Below are positions 7,296-16,144 of a stretch of 42,262 bases of DNA, piece by piece. Origin of the DNA: Candidatus Omnitrophota bacterium (GTDB lineage: Bacteria; Omnitrophota; Gorgyraeia; 2-02-FULL-51-18). Location of the stretch: positions 1 to 42,262 of the forward strand of contig JAJVIE010000018.1 in NCBI GenBank assembly GCA_022072175.1, written 5' to 3'. The notes under the pieces are model-generated. The model worked only from the letters and a program-made list of their open reading frames with translations, searched no databases and was not told the origin of the DNA. Each line of letters starts with the position of its first letter. Positions within the stretch are counted from its first letter, which is position 1. A program made the translations under genes and the position numbers.

Positions 7296-8521
7296 GCCAG
7301 CACCTCTAGTGCCACGCCGCCGGGAACGAAGCCAGGATGACGGACGAGGATGGGATTGCGCGCCACGATCTCAGCCTCGCGCGCGGTATCGCCGAAGGTG
7401 CGGTAGGCCACCACCAGGGCCGGCAGTGTGGCCGGCATCGAGATCGTCACCAGGCGGGGAAGGTCAGCGCCGCGCGCGGTGATGTCGCGCACCACGGCGG
7501 CACGCAGATCCATCAGGGCGTTGAACACGGCCACCGAGGCGGTAGCGGCCTCGTCTTCCAGCGCGTCGGCGAGCTGCTCGCGCATGGCGATCGCCTGCTG
7601 ATAGGTGATGCGCGGAGCGCTGGCGGTGGCTGGCGCGGAGAAGTTGATCCGGGCTGACGCGCGTGCCGCCTCGATCACCGCCGCCCGGCGCACCAGCGTT
7701 TCAATGGCTGTCCGGTTCGCGGCCTGTACGCGGCGCGCTGGCGTGGTCGTAGGCACTGGCGATTTCTTCGAGCCATAGCCGAACAGACGCCCCATCGCGG
7801 CCAGCGCATCGAGCGGCCGCTGGATGGCGCCGCGCAGGCCGGCGTAGAGACCGAAGATCCGGGTGGCCAGCGTGGCCGGCGTGGTGATCAGGCTGGCCAG
7901 CGAAGAGCCGACAGCCGACAGGTCATTGACGAACTCGCCGACGACAGACAGATCCGGCGTGATGCCGACGCGGACGGCGTTGATTGTCTGGAGCGCCTCG
8001 CCCAGCAATTCCTTCGCGTTCAGCCCGACAAATTCAGGTTGGTCAGCCACGTCGAAAACATCCGCGAATTCCTCGGCGGCGGCTTGCTCGGCCACATCGG
8101 CCGTCTCGTCCGTCACGGCGGCGGTGTTGGTGTCGGCGGCCGGCTGGGTGTTTTCCGCAGTCTCGGTAAAGCGCAGCGTGAAGCGCGCCATGCCGCCCTC
8201 GTCGGTCAGCGATTCGACGAAACGTACGGATGCCACCAGGGCGACCTGCATGCGGCCGAGCGTCGGGTGCACCAGCTCGCCGGCGCCGGGCTGCTTGAGC
8301 GCATCGCGCAGGGCATCGCGGGCCGGGAAGTAGTCCTCGCCGACGATGATCGCTTCCAGGGTGAATTCGCCGGCCTTGCGGCCCATGTCCTCGACGAAGG
8401 GATCGTCCCGCAGCGGGTACTCATGCAATACACCGCGACGGCCTTCCTCGGTGTCCGCGCTGCGGACAAAGAAAGGCACGCCCCGGAAGCTGGCCGGCTG
8501 GAGTTGATCGCGCCAGGTCAT
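7292..8521 (-). CDS. N: DNA circularisation / tail protein (Mu gp43, N)
   Basis: A 409-residue protein starting MTWRDQLQPASFRGVPFFVRS and continuing GRRGVLHEYPLRDDPFVEDMGRKAGEFTLEAIIVGEDYFPARDALRDAL, the strongly conserved N-terminus of the Mu N family. Later parts are helical and Ala-rich. It is thought to be a tail structural protein, with an older report of DNA circularisation. ATGA overlaps join it to both neighbours. Confidence 0.92.
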   Translation of the reverse strand: MTWRDQLQPASFRGVPFFVRSADTEEGRRGVLHEYPLRDDPFVEDMGRKAGEFTLEAIIVGEDYFPARDALRDALKQPGAGELVHPTLGRMQVALVASVRFVESLTDEGGMARFTLRFTETAENTQPAADTNTAAVTDETADVAEQAAAEEFADVFDVADQPEFVGLNAKELLGEALQTINAVRVGITPDLSVVGEFVNDLSAVGSSLASLITTPATLATRIFGLYAGLRGAIQRPLDALAAMGRLFGYGSKKSPVPTTTPARRVQAANRTAIETLVRRAAVIEAARASARINFSAPATASAPRITYQQAIAMREQLADALEDEAATASVAVFNALMDLRAAVVRDITARGADLPRLVTISMPATLPALVVAYRTFGDTAREAEIVARNPILVRHPGFVPGGVALEVLA

Positions 8522-10359
8522 GGGGCCACCATCATCATGCCGCCATCGACCGACAGCGGTACGTCACGGTTTTCGGAGCGGGCAGACATCGAGGAAACAC
8601 GACCGTCCTGGTCGATGCGGATGCGCACCTCGCCGCCGATCTTCGCCTCGCGGAGCTTGTCGTTGATCTCGACCGCACGCCGGGCCTCCTCGTTGCCGAA
8701 GAGCGCCAGCACGCGGGCTACGCCCTCGCCGATCTTGTCGCCGACGGCCGTGCCCTCGATGAATGCCTTGTTGATTCCGGTACCGACGGCATAGCCACCG
8801 GCGCCAGCGGCCATTACCCCGGCACCGGCCGTTGCCAGGCCGGCAGCGCCCATCGATCCCCAGGCCGAGAGCGGCAGGCCCCCGGCCAGCACAGCCAGCG
8901 ACTTGGCACGACTGGCTACCTTACCGGCCGTCCCGGCACCGGCAGCACTGCCGGCGGCCGTGGCCGCGATCTCGCCGACGACCGAACCGCCCATCGAGGC
9001 GGGCCAGTTGACCACGAAGACCGGCGTCACGCCGGCAGCGGTTTCCAGCGCCTTGCCTTCCGCCACGCCGGCGGCGGTGCCGCCGAAGCGCTTGGCCAGC
9101 CCACCGACCGCCATGCCGCCGTAACGCGCGGCGGCCAGTGTGCCCAGGGCGAGCGCGGTACCGCCGACGATCATTTCCTTGCCGGACAGACCCAGACCGC
9201 CGTTTTCCTTCTTGTCCATGCCCCACTTGATGGTCTTGGCCAACGCATCGTTGATCGGCTTGGCGAAGTCATCGGCCGCCTTGCGCAGCTCGGCCTTGAG
9301 CCGGCCGGTCTGATCCACCGCGTTACTGATGGCCTCGGGCAGATTCCTCTCGATGGTGCCACCGGCGTCGCCGATGGCCTTGGCGAACTCATCCACCTTG
9401 CCCAGCATGTCGCCGCCGAGCAGCGTCTTGAGGCCCTTGATGGTGTCGAGATCGGCCTTGCCGAACGCCTTCTGCATGAACAGCGCGCGATCCTTGTCGG
9501 TCGTGAGCTTGTCGTATTCCTTCTTGACGTCGCGCAGCACGGCCACCGGGTCGCGCCGGCTGCCATCCTTCTCGAAGAAGCGGACATTGGTGGCCTGCGC
9601 CGCTTCCTTCATGTAATTGAGGTTGGTGAACAGGCGCAGCGTCGAGTCGGCCAGCGTCGCCAGACGCTCTGGCGAACGCTCGACCAGGGACAGCGCCTCG
9701 ATGAAGCCCAGCGTCTTGTCGAAACTCAGGCCGGCGCTGGCGGCATTGACGCCGACGCGGCCGAAGATGTCCGAGAGGTTTTGCAGCTCGGCGTTGCCCT
9801 GGCGGCCGGCGACCGTCATCTTGTCGAGCAGGGAGATCGCCATGCCCGGCTTGGCCAGGTCGAACTGATAGGCGGTGCCGGCGACCGACAGGCTTGCGGT
9901 GAGGCGGTCGGCGCTGGCGCCGGTAACGGCCATCGCCTTGTTGGTGGCGTCGATCACCGGCAGGGCCTCGCGGAACTTGAGGCCAGCCTGCACGGCATTG
10001 TTGAAGCCAAGCTGCAAGTCATCGACCTGCTGGCCGGTATCGCCAGCCATGCGGAACAACTCGCGGCGCAGCTCGGCCACTTCGGCACGCGTCATGCCGG
10101 CGGTCTGGCCGATCTGCGTCAGGCCCTTGTCCATGCGCGCCGACTGCATCAGCGAGGCGACGGTGCCGGTGGTCAGGCCCAGCGTGGCCAGTTGCCCCTG
10201 GATCGATCCGAGCGCGCCCTTGAGCGCGTCGAACTCGCGCTTCGCCGTCTGCCCGAATCGGCGCACCCCGCCCTCGGCCTGCGACAGGCCGGAAACGAAG
10301 CGCGCCGCATCCGTGTAGAGACGCAGCGCAAGTGATAGATCTCGGTTGCTACTTCCCAT
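8518..10359 (-). CDS. Tail tape measure protein (Mu gp42)
   Basis: A 613-residue protein of the tape-measure type. The N-terminus has FVSGLSQAEGGVRRFGQTAKREFDALKGALGS, then a long helical region with FGRVGVNAASAGLSFDKTLGFIEAL and LYFMQKAFG-like text, as in TP901-type tape measures. Two hydrophobic Ala/Gly-rich stretches near residues 400-430 and 495-535 could insert in a membrane during DNA entry. The 41' frameshift product ends 11 bp inside its start. Length sets tail length by the usual rule, and 613 is similar to or slightly shorter than common Mu-type proteins. Confidence 0.9.
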   Translation of the reverse strand: MGSSNRDLSLALRLYTDAARFVSGLSQAEGGVRRFGQTAKREFDALKGALGSIQGQLATLGLTTGTVASLMQSARMDKGLTQIGQTAGMTRAEVAELRRELFRMAGDTGQQVDDLQLGFNNAVQAGLKFREALPVIDATNKAMAVTGASADRLTASLSVAGTAYQFDLAKPGMAISLLDKMTVAGRQGNAELQNLSDIFGRVGVNAASAGLSFDKTLGFIEALSLVERSPERLATLADSTLRLFTNLNYMKEAAQATNVRFFEKDGSRRDPVAVLRDVKKEYDKLTTDKDRALFMQKAFGKADLDTIKGLKTLLGGDMLGKVDEFAKAIGDAGGTIERNLPEAISNAVDQTGRLKAELRKAADDFAKPINDALAKTIKWGMDKKENGGLGLSGKEMIVGGTALALGTLAAARYGGMAVGGLAKRFGGTAAGVAEGKALETAAGVTPVFVVNWPASMGGSVVGEIAATAAGSAAGAGTAGKVASRAKSLAVLAGGLPLSAWGSMGAAGLATAGAGVMAAGAGGYAVGTGINKAFIEGTAVGDKIGEGVARVLALFGNEEARRAVEINDKLREAKIGGEVRIRIDQDGRVSSMSARSENRDVPLSVDGGMMMVAP

Positions 10360-10791
10360 CGCTCTTTGCCTTGGTTAGAACTTCCAGGTAGTGGATGAAC
10401 TCGTCTGCCGGGAGCGACAGGATCTCGGCGCGGCTCCAGCCCGTTTTAAGGGCCAGCAGCAGCACCTTGTTCAGGAAGCTTGTTCTGCGCTCCCGTCGCC
10501 CCCGCCCGCTTCCCCCTCCGATTCCAGCTCCATCTGCTTGGCACGCAGCGTGCGGTAATCGGCGGGCTTGAGACTGCGCAACATGCCGACCGTGAAGGGG
10601 CCGGTAAAGGTGCCGATGCGCACCAGCTGGCGCAGCATCATCTGGCCGTTGAAGGCCAGCGGCCGGGTGACGTCCGAATCGTTCTCGGCATCGAACATGT
10701 CGCCGACCGTGGCTTCGCGCATCTCGAAATCGCGATGCGTCGTGCCATCGATCACCAGACCATTGGGGAGGTTGCCCTTGACGGTTTTCAT
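10349..10791 (-). CDS. Frameshifted tail assembly chaperone (gp41 plus gp41' extension)
   Basis: The reading frame one base back from gp41 remains open past the gp41 stop to 10349 and encodes a sensible tail: SFLNKVLLLALKTGWSR followed by AEILSLPADEFIHYLEVL. Contractile and siphovirus tails commonly make such an extension by -1 ribosomal slippage (lambda G/GT, Mu 41/41'). Two G runs on the coding strand, at 10499..10503 and 10512..10516, lie just before the gp41 stop and are candidate slip regions, though neither fits the textbook X-XXY-YYZ pattern cleanly. The product should be a join, with the junction unknown. Confidence 0.65.
10471..10791 (-). CDS. Tail assembly chaperone (Mu gp41)
   Basis: A 106-residue protein. 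The start MKTVKGNLPNGLVIDGTTHRDFEMREATVGDMFDAE is typical of phage tail assembly chaperones of the Mu/P2-like type, and the C-terminus is Gly/Glu-rich before the shift region. It lies between the tail tube gene, which it overlaps by 4 bp, and the tape measure gene, the universal place for these chaperones. Confidence 0.88.
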   Translation of the reverse strand: MKTVKGNLPNGLVIDGTTHRDFEMREATVGDMFDAENDSDVTRPLAFNGQMMLRQLVRIGTFTGPFTVGMLRSLKPADYRTLRAKQMELESEGEAGGGDGSAEQAS

Positions 10792-11144
10792 GCCCCGACC
10801 TCTTCACACTTCATGCCCTGGAAGCGCAGTTTGACCTCGCCCTTCGACAGCTCCAGCGCGCCGACGCACCAGGCGTTGCGCAGCACGTAGCTGGTGCCGG
10901 TGTCGGCATCGAAAGAAACCGTCTCGTCGGTCATGCTCTGGAAGTCCGCCAGGCGGGTGGCGGCGCTGTGCGAAATGACGCACTCGACCTCGGGAATGAC
11001 GGATTTCTCGGTGAAGCCGAGCACGCCGGCATCGCCGACGACGCCTTCGCGCTCGACGTCGGAGTACTTGAGGGTTGCGCCTTCCTTCGAGGACAGGCGC
11101 TCGCCTCGAACCATGATGGCCACGCGGCCGGTAAGTTGTGCCAT
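10788..11144 (-). CDS. M: Tail tube protein (Mu M)
   Basis: A 118-residue protein with MAQLTGRVAIMVRGERLSSKEGATLKY and a C-terminal MKCEEVGA. It matches the Mu tail tube family in length, opening and position just after the sheath gene. It forms the inner tube of the contractile tail. Confidence 0.92.
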   Translation of the reverse strand: MAQLTGRVAIMVRGERLSSKEGATLKYSDVEREGVVGDAGVLGFTEKSVIPEVECVISHSAATRLADFQSMTDETVSFDADTGTSYVLRNAWCVGALELSKGEVKLRFQGMKCEEVGA

Positions 11145-11154
11145 CGCTTATCTC

Positions 11155-12633
11155 CTAGAGGATGTATTGAACGGCCGCAGCGAACACGTCGAACTGGTTG
11201 ACCACGTTCGGCGGGATGACGGCATTGACGCGGCACTCGTCCGCTTCGGAGCGCAGCACGATCAGGTCTTTCTTGAACTGCGCCAGATCTTCGAGCAGGC
11301 CCACCGTTGCCAGCTGCCCGGCGGCCGCGATCAGCGTGTTGCGGATCAGCTTGGGCGTGGCGATCTTCTGGCCGGGGCTGACGTACTGCAACACGTCGTC
11401 GCCGGCCAGCTTGTGGGCTGGGTAGTCGCGCACCACGGCGAAGCGGAAGACGTAACGCATGTAGTCGACCGTCCACTTGGTGTTCAGCTTGAGCAGACTG
11501 CGGTCGTTCATGCCGAAGGTGTTGGTCTGGTACGTCGTGATGACCTGCTCGACCATCGCCGCGCCCGAGGGGTCGAAGATGATGGTGCTGATACCGTCGT
11601 AGAGCAGCAGGTTGCGCTCGGCGTCGGTGAAGCGATCGGCCTCGGCCGGCGCCATCACGTCAGGCAGCGCCAGGCCACGGAACGGGATAGCCGGATCGTT
11701 GGCGCCGGAGCGCTCGACCGCAGCGGCAAACTGCGCAGCGACCACCCAAGGTAGCGTCGGGCAGCCCTTGAGGCCGGGGAAGGTGGTGTGCGGACTGTTG
11801 CGCGCCGCGCCGTAGGCAGCCAGCGTGGCAAAGGTGCCGGACTTGAAGCCGAAGCTGTGGCCGGTGCGCATGTCCAGGCCACCCCAGCGGCTTTGCAGCT
11901 CGCTCTCCATCGCCGTGACGTTGGCCACATCCGTCCAGGGCATCACGACGGTGTAGAAGGCGCCGGTGCTCATGGCCGCGATCGCGGTCAGCACATCCGG
12001 GTTGCCGGTGCCGCCGGACATGGCCACGATGGTGGCGGTCATGCCCTTCGGCGTGAATTCGCCGGTGTAGTAGTTGAGGCGCACATCGATGCCGTTGCCT
12101 TCCTCGCCCTTGTGGCGAGCGGCGAGCGTTACCACCGCCGCGTTGGCGGTGGCGGTAACGGCCAGATCCGGCAGCGCGGTGATCGCGGCTGCGACGGCGG
12201 TGGCGATCGCGGTCGCCGTCTGCGAGGCGGTGATGCCCACGCGTACCGGCTTGCCGCCGATGTAGAGATTGAGCGTGCCAGCTTCGGTCGGCGATCCGGC
12301 GAAGGTGATCGTGCCGGTGGCAGCAGCGCCGGCGCCGAGATCGTCAAGGGCCAGCGCCCACAGATCGGCGGTCGGGTGCACCTTGAGCGCAGCCGGGATC
12401 ATCTGCGCCAGCATCGAGCCGCGACCGAAGTAGTTGACGCCGTCGGCCTCGCGGGTGACGCGGGTCAGCACGCCGGCGGCAACGCTGCCGGTCGAGAGGC
12501 GCTGGCCGAGCAGCAGCACGCGGCGAGTCATGTTGGGCAGGCCGCGCACGGCGCGGGTGTGATCGATCTCCAGCCAGGCGCCGGGAATGCGCCAGTCGGT
12601 GGGGATCGACATGAAGGTGATGTTATCGGGCAT
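11155..12633 (-). CDS. L: Tail sheath protein (Mu L)
   Basis: A 492-residue protein starting MPDNITFMSIPTDWRIPGAW with the family pattern EIDHTRAVRGLPNMTRRVLLLG. Later it has GRGSMLAQMIPAALKVHPTADLWALAL, a central Ig-like insertion, ITTYQTNTFGMNDRSLLKLNTKWTVDYMRY and a helical C-terminus ending FDVFAAAVQYIL. It forms the contractile sheath. Length is as in Mu L. It precedes the tube gene by 10 bp. Confidence 0.95.
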   Translation of the reverse strand: MPDNITFMSIPTDWRIPGAWLEIDHTRAVRGLPNMTRRVLLLGQRLSTGSVAAGVLTRVTREADGVNYFGRGSMLAQMIPAALKVHPTADLWALALDDLGAGAAATGTITFAGSPTEAGTLNLYIGGKPVRVGITASQTATAIATAVAAAITALPDLAVTATANAAVVTLAARHKGEEGNGIDVRLNYYTGEFTPKGMTATIVAMSGGTGNPDVLTAIAAMSTGAFYTVVMPWTDVANVTAMESELQSRWGGLDMRTGHSFGFKSGTFATLAAYGAARNSPHTTFPGLKGCPTLPWVVAAQFAAAVERSGANDPAIPFRGLALPDVMAPAEADRFTDAERNLLLYDGISTIIFDPSGAAMVEQVITTYQTNTFGMNDRSLLKLNTKWTVDYMRYVFRFAVVRDYPAHKLAGDDVLQYVSPGQKIATPKLIRNTLIAAAGQLATVGLLEDLAQFKKDLIVLRSEADECRVNAVIPPNVVNQFDVFAAAVQYIL

Positions 12634-12667
12634 GTTGCCTCCGTCTAGGTTGGCTGGGCGTTACTGA

Positions 12668-12874
12668 TTACTTCTTGGTCTTGGGCGTGGCGGCGGCCGC
12701 TGCGTCGTCGCTGGCGGGCGCGGCCGCCACGTCGTCGAGGCGCACATCGCCGTCGGTCTGGCGGCGCAGCCAGAAGGAATCGCGCTCGACCGTCTCGCCC
12801 TCGGCCTTGAGGATCTGCCCGTCGGGCTTGCGCACTCTGGCGCCGTTGATGGGTGTGGCGATAACCTGGGGCAT
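12668..12874 (-). CDS. Mu gp38-like protein (DUF2635)
   Basis: A 68-residue protein with the DUF2635 core: ATPINGARVRKPDGQIL then GETVERDSFWLRRQTDGDV, followed by an Ala/Asp-rich tail and KTKK. It lies between gp37 and the sheath gene, exactly as in Mu. Its role is unknown. A GCGTTAC heptamer lies just after its stop at 12658. Confidence 0.88.
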   Translation of the reverse strand: MPQVIATPINGARVRKPDGQILKAEGETVERDSFWLRRQTDGDVRLDDVAAAPASDDAAAAATPKTKK

Positions 12875-12886
12875 GTTGGTCTCCGT

Positions 12887-13486
12887 TTAGGGTTGCAAGG
12901 TGACGGTCTCGGACAAGTCCGGGGCCGAGGTGGTGTGGTCGGGCGGATCGCCGGCCCACTTGGCGTGCTCGGTGGCGCTGACGTGCGGATCGATGTCCCA
13001 GCTGGCGCGGAAGGTCTTGAAGAGCGCCAAAGCTGCCTCGTCGAGCGCTGGCGGCAATCCGATCCAGCCGGAAGAACGCACGCGCACTACGGCGACCTGG
13101 AGGCCGTTCTGCGTCAGCAGAGCGTCGGCCAGGTATTCGATGCCGACCACGCTCCAGTTGATGTCGCCAGCAATGGCGCGGTCGGCGATCGCCGCCACGC
13201 CCTCGACGATCTGGTAGAGGCCGATGGCCTTGCCATCACCCTTGCGGGCGGCTTCCTGACCCCGGCTGCTGCGTGCCACGCAGCCGATGCCGTAGTGCAG
13301 GTACAGCTCGCCTTCGCGCAGGGCGATCTGTCCGGGGGCCACATAGACCGCCGGCGCCTCGGCGCCAAATCGCTTGACCAGGTTGTCGCCGTCGATCTCG
13401 GGCAGCGCACCGACGGTGGCCAGCTTGAGGCCGAGCGGGGAATTCTTGACCAGGGCGACCAGGCCGTCTTCGCACTCAGCCAGCAT
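12887..13486 (-). CDS. Mu gp37-like protein (DUF1834)
   Basis: A 199-residue protein read from MLAECEDGLVALVKNSP, the family opening. It has LPEIDGDNLVKRFGAEAPAVYVAPG, then GLYQIVEGVAAI and NGLQVAVVRVRS. DUF1834 proteins are tail terminator or head-tail connection candidates in Mu-like phages. The start overlaps the preceding virion morphogenesis gene by 11 bp. Confidence 0.85.
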   Translation of the reverse strand: MLAECEDGLVALVKNSPLGLKLATVGALPEIDGDNLVKRFGAEAPAVYVAPGQIALREGELYLHYGIGCVARSSRGQEAARKGDGKAIGLYQIVEGVAAIADRAIAGDINWSVVGIEYLADALLTQNGLQVAVVRVRSSGWIGLPPALDEAALALFKTFRASWDIDPHVSATEHAKWAGDPPDHTTSAPDLSETVTLQP

Positions 13487-13979
13487 GGGCGCCCCCTTGG
13501 GTTCGTGCCTGGATGCGTGCCTGGATGACGTCCAGAATGTCGTCGCGGTCGTCGTCGGAGATCCCGAGGAAGGGCCGCGCCGGCATGGTGACCTTCTGCA
13601 CGGTGGCGAAACCACCGTTGGCCAGGCGGAAGCGCAGCGACCCACCCTTGGCGCGGATCTCGCCGCCGAATTGATGGATCGCCGCATAGATGCGGTTGAC
13701 GCCCCACTCGGCGAAGTCGCGGCCATGACGGCCGGAGATCGAGCCGGAGAGGTGGCCATCCTTGGTGAGCGTGCGGCCGCCGGTGATGCGCGCGCGCAGG
13801 CTCGGCTTCCACTTCTGGCCATCCGGCCCGGTCTCGGTGCGAAAGCGCATGCGGGTGCTGCTCTCGCCGATGGCGGCGATGTCCGCCATGATCGGCCCGG
13901 CATCTCGGCCCAGGGCGATCAGACTGCGCAGCCCGGCATGCAGCTGGGCGTCGTCGATCTGATAGGAAAAACCGACCAT
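13476..13979 (-). CDS. G: Phage virion morphogenesis protein (Mu G / P2 gpS type)
   Basis: A 167-residue protein. The pattern is that of the phage virion morphogenesis family: RFRTETGPDGQKWKPSLRAR, then GRTLTKDGHLSGSIS and the C-terminal PARPFLGISDDDRDDILDVI. It helps tail completion or head-tail joining. In Mu, gene G lies just after F; here it has moved to between gp36 and gp37. The start shares one base with the gp36 stop. Confidence 0.9.
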   Translation of the reverse strand: MVGFSYQIDDAQLHAGLRSLIALGRDAGPIMADIAAIGESSTRMRFRTETGPDGQKWKPSLRARITGGRTLTKDGHLSGSISGRHGRDFAEWGVNRIYAAIHQFGGEIRAKGGSLRFRLANGGFATVQKVTMPARPFLGISDDDRDDILDVIQARIQARTQGGAHAG

Positions 13980-14488
13980 CAGCGCAGCCCCCCGTTGTCA
14001 GGGCGGCCGAATACCTTGGCCGGACTGGTCATCTCGACCATGCCACCTTGTGCTGCTGGCGCGGTATCGCCGGTGGCGGTGGTGCCCAAGCTGACCTTGC
14101 CGGCGGAAATGTCGCGCAGTACGGCCACGGCCGCGTCGCGACGCTTCTGGATGGTCTCGGTCGCCTGGTCGTCGTAGAGGTGGTAGCGCGCCAGGTCGCA
14201 GGCCAGGCGCTTGACGATCGATGGCGCCGGGTTGAGCGGCACGCTGTAACGCGTGGCCACGTAGCCGTCGATCTCGCTGTCGGCGTCTGCCAGCGCCCCG
14301 TTGATGAGGGCAAGCGCCGCCGCAGCGGCTGCCTGCTCAGGTGCGGTAAAGCCGGACATGTCGCCGCCGGCCGCCGCCGTCGAAAGCATCGCGGCTGTAA
14401 CCAGGCGCGGGATGCTCCGATCGGCACGCTGGGCGATCTCCTCGGCAGAGAAGCGCTCCAGCAGGTTGGCGGCGGTGGCGTAGGTCAT
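13979..14488 (-). CDS. Mu gp36-like protein (DUF1320)
   Basis: A 169-residue protein opening MTYATAANLLERFSAEEIAQRADRS with the family's ALADADSEIDGYVATRYSVPL and VKRLACDLARYHLYDDQATETIQKRRDAAVAVLRDISAGKVSLG. DUF1320 proteins are taken to be head-tail connectors. The fit over the whole length is good. Confidence 0.9.
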   Translation of the reverse strand: MTYATAANLLERFSAEEIAQRADRSIPRLVTAAMLSTAAAGGDMSGFTAPEQAAAAAALALINGALADADSEIDGYVATRYSVPLNPAPSIVKRLACDLARYHLYDDQATETIQKRRDAAVAVLRDISAGKVSLGTTATGDTAPAAQGGMVEMTSPAKVFGRPDNGGLR

Positions 14489-14494
14489 CGCGCG

Positions 14495-14734
14495 TTACTC
14501 GGCGGCGACCGGCAACACGACCAGCATCGGCTCGGCGAGGAGCTGCTCGATCTGCTCGTCGGTGAATTCGGAGGCTGCGACCGTGACTTCCTCGGCCGGC
14601 CAGGCGCGGCCGGCGCGGCGGAAGCCGGCGGACAGCGAACGCACGACAAGCTTGTCGACCTTGACCTCGGCGGCGGCCTTCGCCGTTTCCTTCTCCGGCG
14701 CGGCGGCGGCCTTCGCCTTCTTGTCTTCTGCCAT
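14495..14734 (-). CDS. Mu gp35-like small head/tail protein
   Basis: A 79-residue protein read from MAEDKKAK, which has the better leader (AGGAGA seven bases before). It is Lys/Ala-rich at the N-terminus, then VRSLSAGFRRAGRAWPAEEVTVAASEFTDEQIEQLLAEPMLVV. The last part resembles the LEM-like domain I know from Mu gp35/HI1506 proteins. It lies between capsid and gp36 as in Mu. The role is unknown. Confidence 0.8.
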   Translation of the reverse strand: MAEDKKAKAAAAPEKETAKAAAEVKVDKLVVRSLSAGFRRAGRAWPAEEVTVAASEFTDEQIEQLLAEPMLVVLPVAAE

Positions 14735-14755
14735 GTTCAATCTCCTGGTGTAGGT

Positions 14756-14781
14756 GCCCCGCCCGACGATCCGGGCGGGGC
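14756..14781. terminator. GC-rich hairpin downstream of the capsid gene
   Basis: A perfect 10-bp inverted repeat, GCCCCGCCCG and CGGGCGGGGC, with a 6-base loop, lies in the gap between the capsid stop and the gp35-like start. A second short stem (GGGCC/GGCCC) lies at 14791..14806. No T tract follows on either strand, so it may lower read-through or stabilise capsid mRNA rather than end transcription. Confidence 0.5.
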
Positions 14782-14821
14782 TTGCGGTACGGGCCAATCA
14801 AGGCCCCCCTGGTTTATTGGG

Positions 14822-15718
14822 TTAGCCCAGACGGGGATCGACGACGAGGTTCACCGCCTTGTAGTTGGTGTTGCTCTCACCGCTGGCCAGGTATTCCTTC
14901 ATCAGGACAGCCTCGGCCTCGGCGCGGCGGCTCGGGCCACACACCAGGTGCGTGGCGGTAACGCCAATCACCGAGCCATCCGGCCGGCGCTGGGTTTCCA
15001 TCGCCAGGCGCGCGGCAGCGAAGGCGGTGGCATCGAGCGTCGCCTTGGAGCCATAGGCCAGCTGGTGGAAGCCGAAGCCAGCCACGTAGCGCGCATCCGC
15101 CCCGTAGAGGAATTCCTTGTTCATGAACACGTACTCGGAATCCGGACGGGTGAGCGAAACGAACTCGGCCTTCTTGCGCTCCTGGAAGATCAGCGGCTTC
15201 ATGAAGGCGCGCGACAGATCCATCAGGAACCAGGGCGCCCCGGCGCCGCCGCCGGTGTTGCTGTACGACGTCTCGGCACCGGCGGCGGTGTAGCCGACGT
15301 GATCGGTGTCGAAGAAGTACTGGCCGTCGAAGCCCTTGGTGGCGAAGCCGGTAGGCAGCAGACCCCAGACCAGTTCGTCCGGGTGGCGCGCGACCACCTC
15401 ACCCTGCATCGAGAGCATGGGCGTGTAGATACCCAGCTTGTCATCCTCGATGTTCTCGCGCTTGACCCCGATGGTGTGCTCGTAGGTCTTGTTCTTGAGC
15501 TGGGCGGCGCTGGCTTCCAGATTGTTGATCTGGCGCTGACCAACCCACTCGCGCATGCCGGGCAGTTCCTTCATCCAGCCGTAGTTCTCGGTATCGGCGG
15601 TGGAGGGCACGCGCATGGCGACCAGGTCGAGCGTGGATTTGACGGAGCCCAGCCCTTGCAGGAAGGCAGCGTTGAAGCCCTGTTGCAGGGCGAGCAGTAC
15701 GGCGGCGGTAATTTGCAT
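14822..15718 (-). CDS. T: Major head subunit (Mu T)
   Basis: A 298-residue protein with the Mu-like major capsid pattern: LQQGFNAAFLQGL near the N-terminus, PSTADTENYGWMKELPGMREWVGQRQINNLEASAAQLKNKTYEHTIGVKRENIEDDKLGIY, and a C-terminus with FHQLAYGSKATLDATAF and VLMKEYLASGESNTNYK. It assembles the icosahedral shell. It follows the gp33-like gene and precedes a strong hairpin, so it may have its own mRNA stability. Confidence 0.95.
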   Translation of the reverse strand: MQITAAVLLALQQGFNAAFLQGLGSVKSTLDLVAMRVPSTADTENYGWMKELPGMREWVGQRQINNLEASAAQLKNKTYEHTIGVKRENIEDDKLGIYTPMLSMQGEVVARHPDELVWGLLPTGFATKGFDGQYFFDTDHVGYTAAGAETSYSNTGGGAGAPWFLMDLSRAFMKPLIFQERKKAEFVSLTRPDSEYVFMNKEFLYGADARYVAGFGFHQLAYGSKATLDATAFAAARLAMETQRRPDGSVIGVTATHLVCGPSRRAEAEAVLMKEYLASGESNTNYKAVNLVVDPRLG

Positions 15719-15730
15719 GGCGAGGCTCCC

Positions 15731-16141
15731 TTATTGGCCGATCTTCACCCACACGCCATCCGCATCGACGGCGATGATCTTGCCGGCGACGGAACGGGTG
15801 TTGGTGGCGGAGGTTTTGGCGACCGTCTGGTCGTCGACGATGTAGCAGTCGGCACCGACGTCAGCCTGGGCGATCAGATCGCCGGCGGACGAGTTGCCGA
15901 ACTTGAAGGTGCCGCGCTTGACCTGCACGGACACGTCGCCGTTGGAGCCGGCGGTATTGTCGACCGTCTCCTCGAAGCGGCCGATGGCGATCAGGCCGGT
16001 GGCGGTGGTGCCCGGTGCGGCATAACCGGCGTTGAGGACGGCGATGCCGCCCAGGATCGGCTTGACCGATGCCTTGACGGGATAGCCGACGACGTCGCCG
16101 GCGCGTTCCGGCGTGTTGCGAGCAGCAGTGAGAGCAGTCAT
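15731..16141 (-). CDS. Head decoration-like protein, gp33 position
   Basis: A 136-residue protein, beta-rich and Gly/Ala/Thr-rich, with SVKPILGGIAVLNAGYAAPGTTATGLIAIGRFEETVDNTAGS and a C-terminal VAGKIIAVDADGVWVKIGQ. It lies between the protease/scaffold gene and the capsid gene, the place of Mu gp33 and of decoration proteins in many phages. The assignment rests on context and composition. Confidence 0.65.
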   Translation of the reverse strand: MTALTAARNTPERAGDVVGYPVKASVKPILGGIAVLNAGYAAPGTTATGLIAIGRFEETVDNTAGSNGDVSVQVKRGTFKFGNSSAGDLIAQADVGADCYIVDDQTVAKTSATNTRSVAGKIIAVDADGVWVKIGQ

Positions 16142-16144
16142 TGC

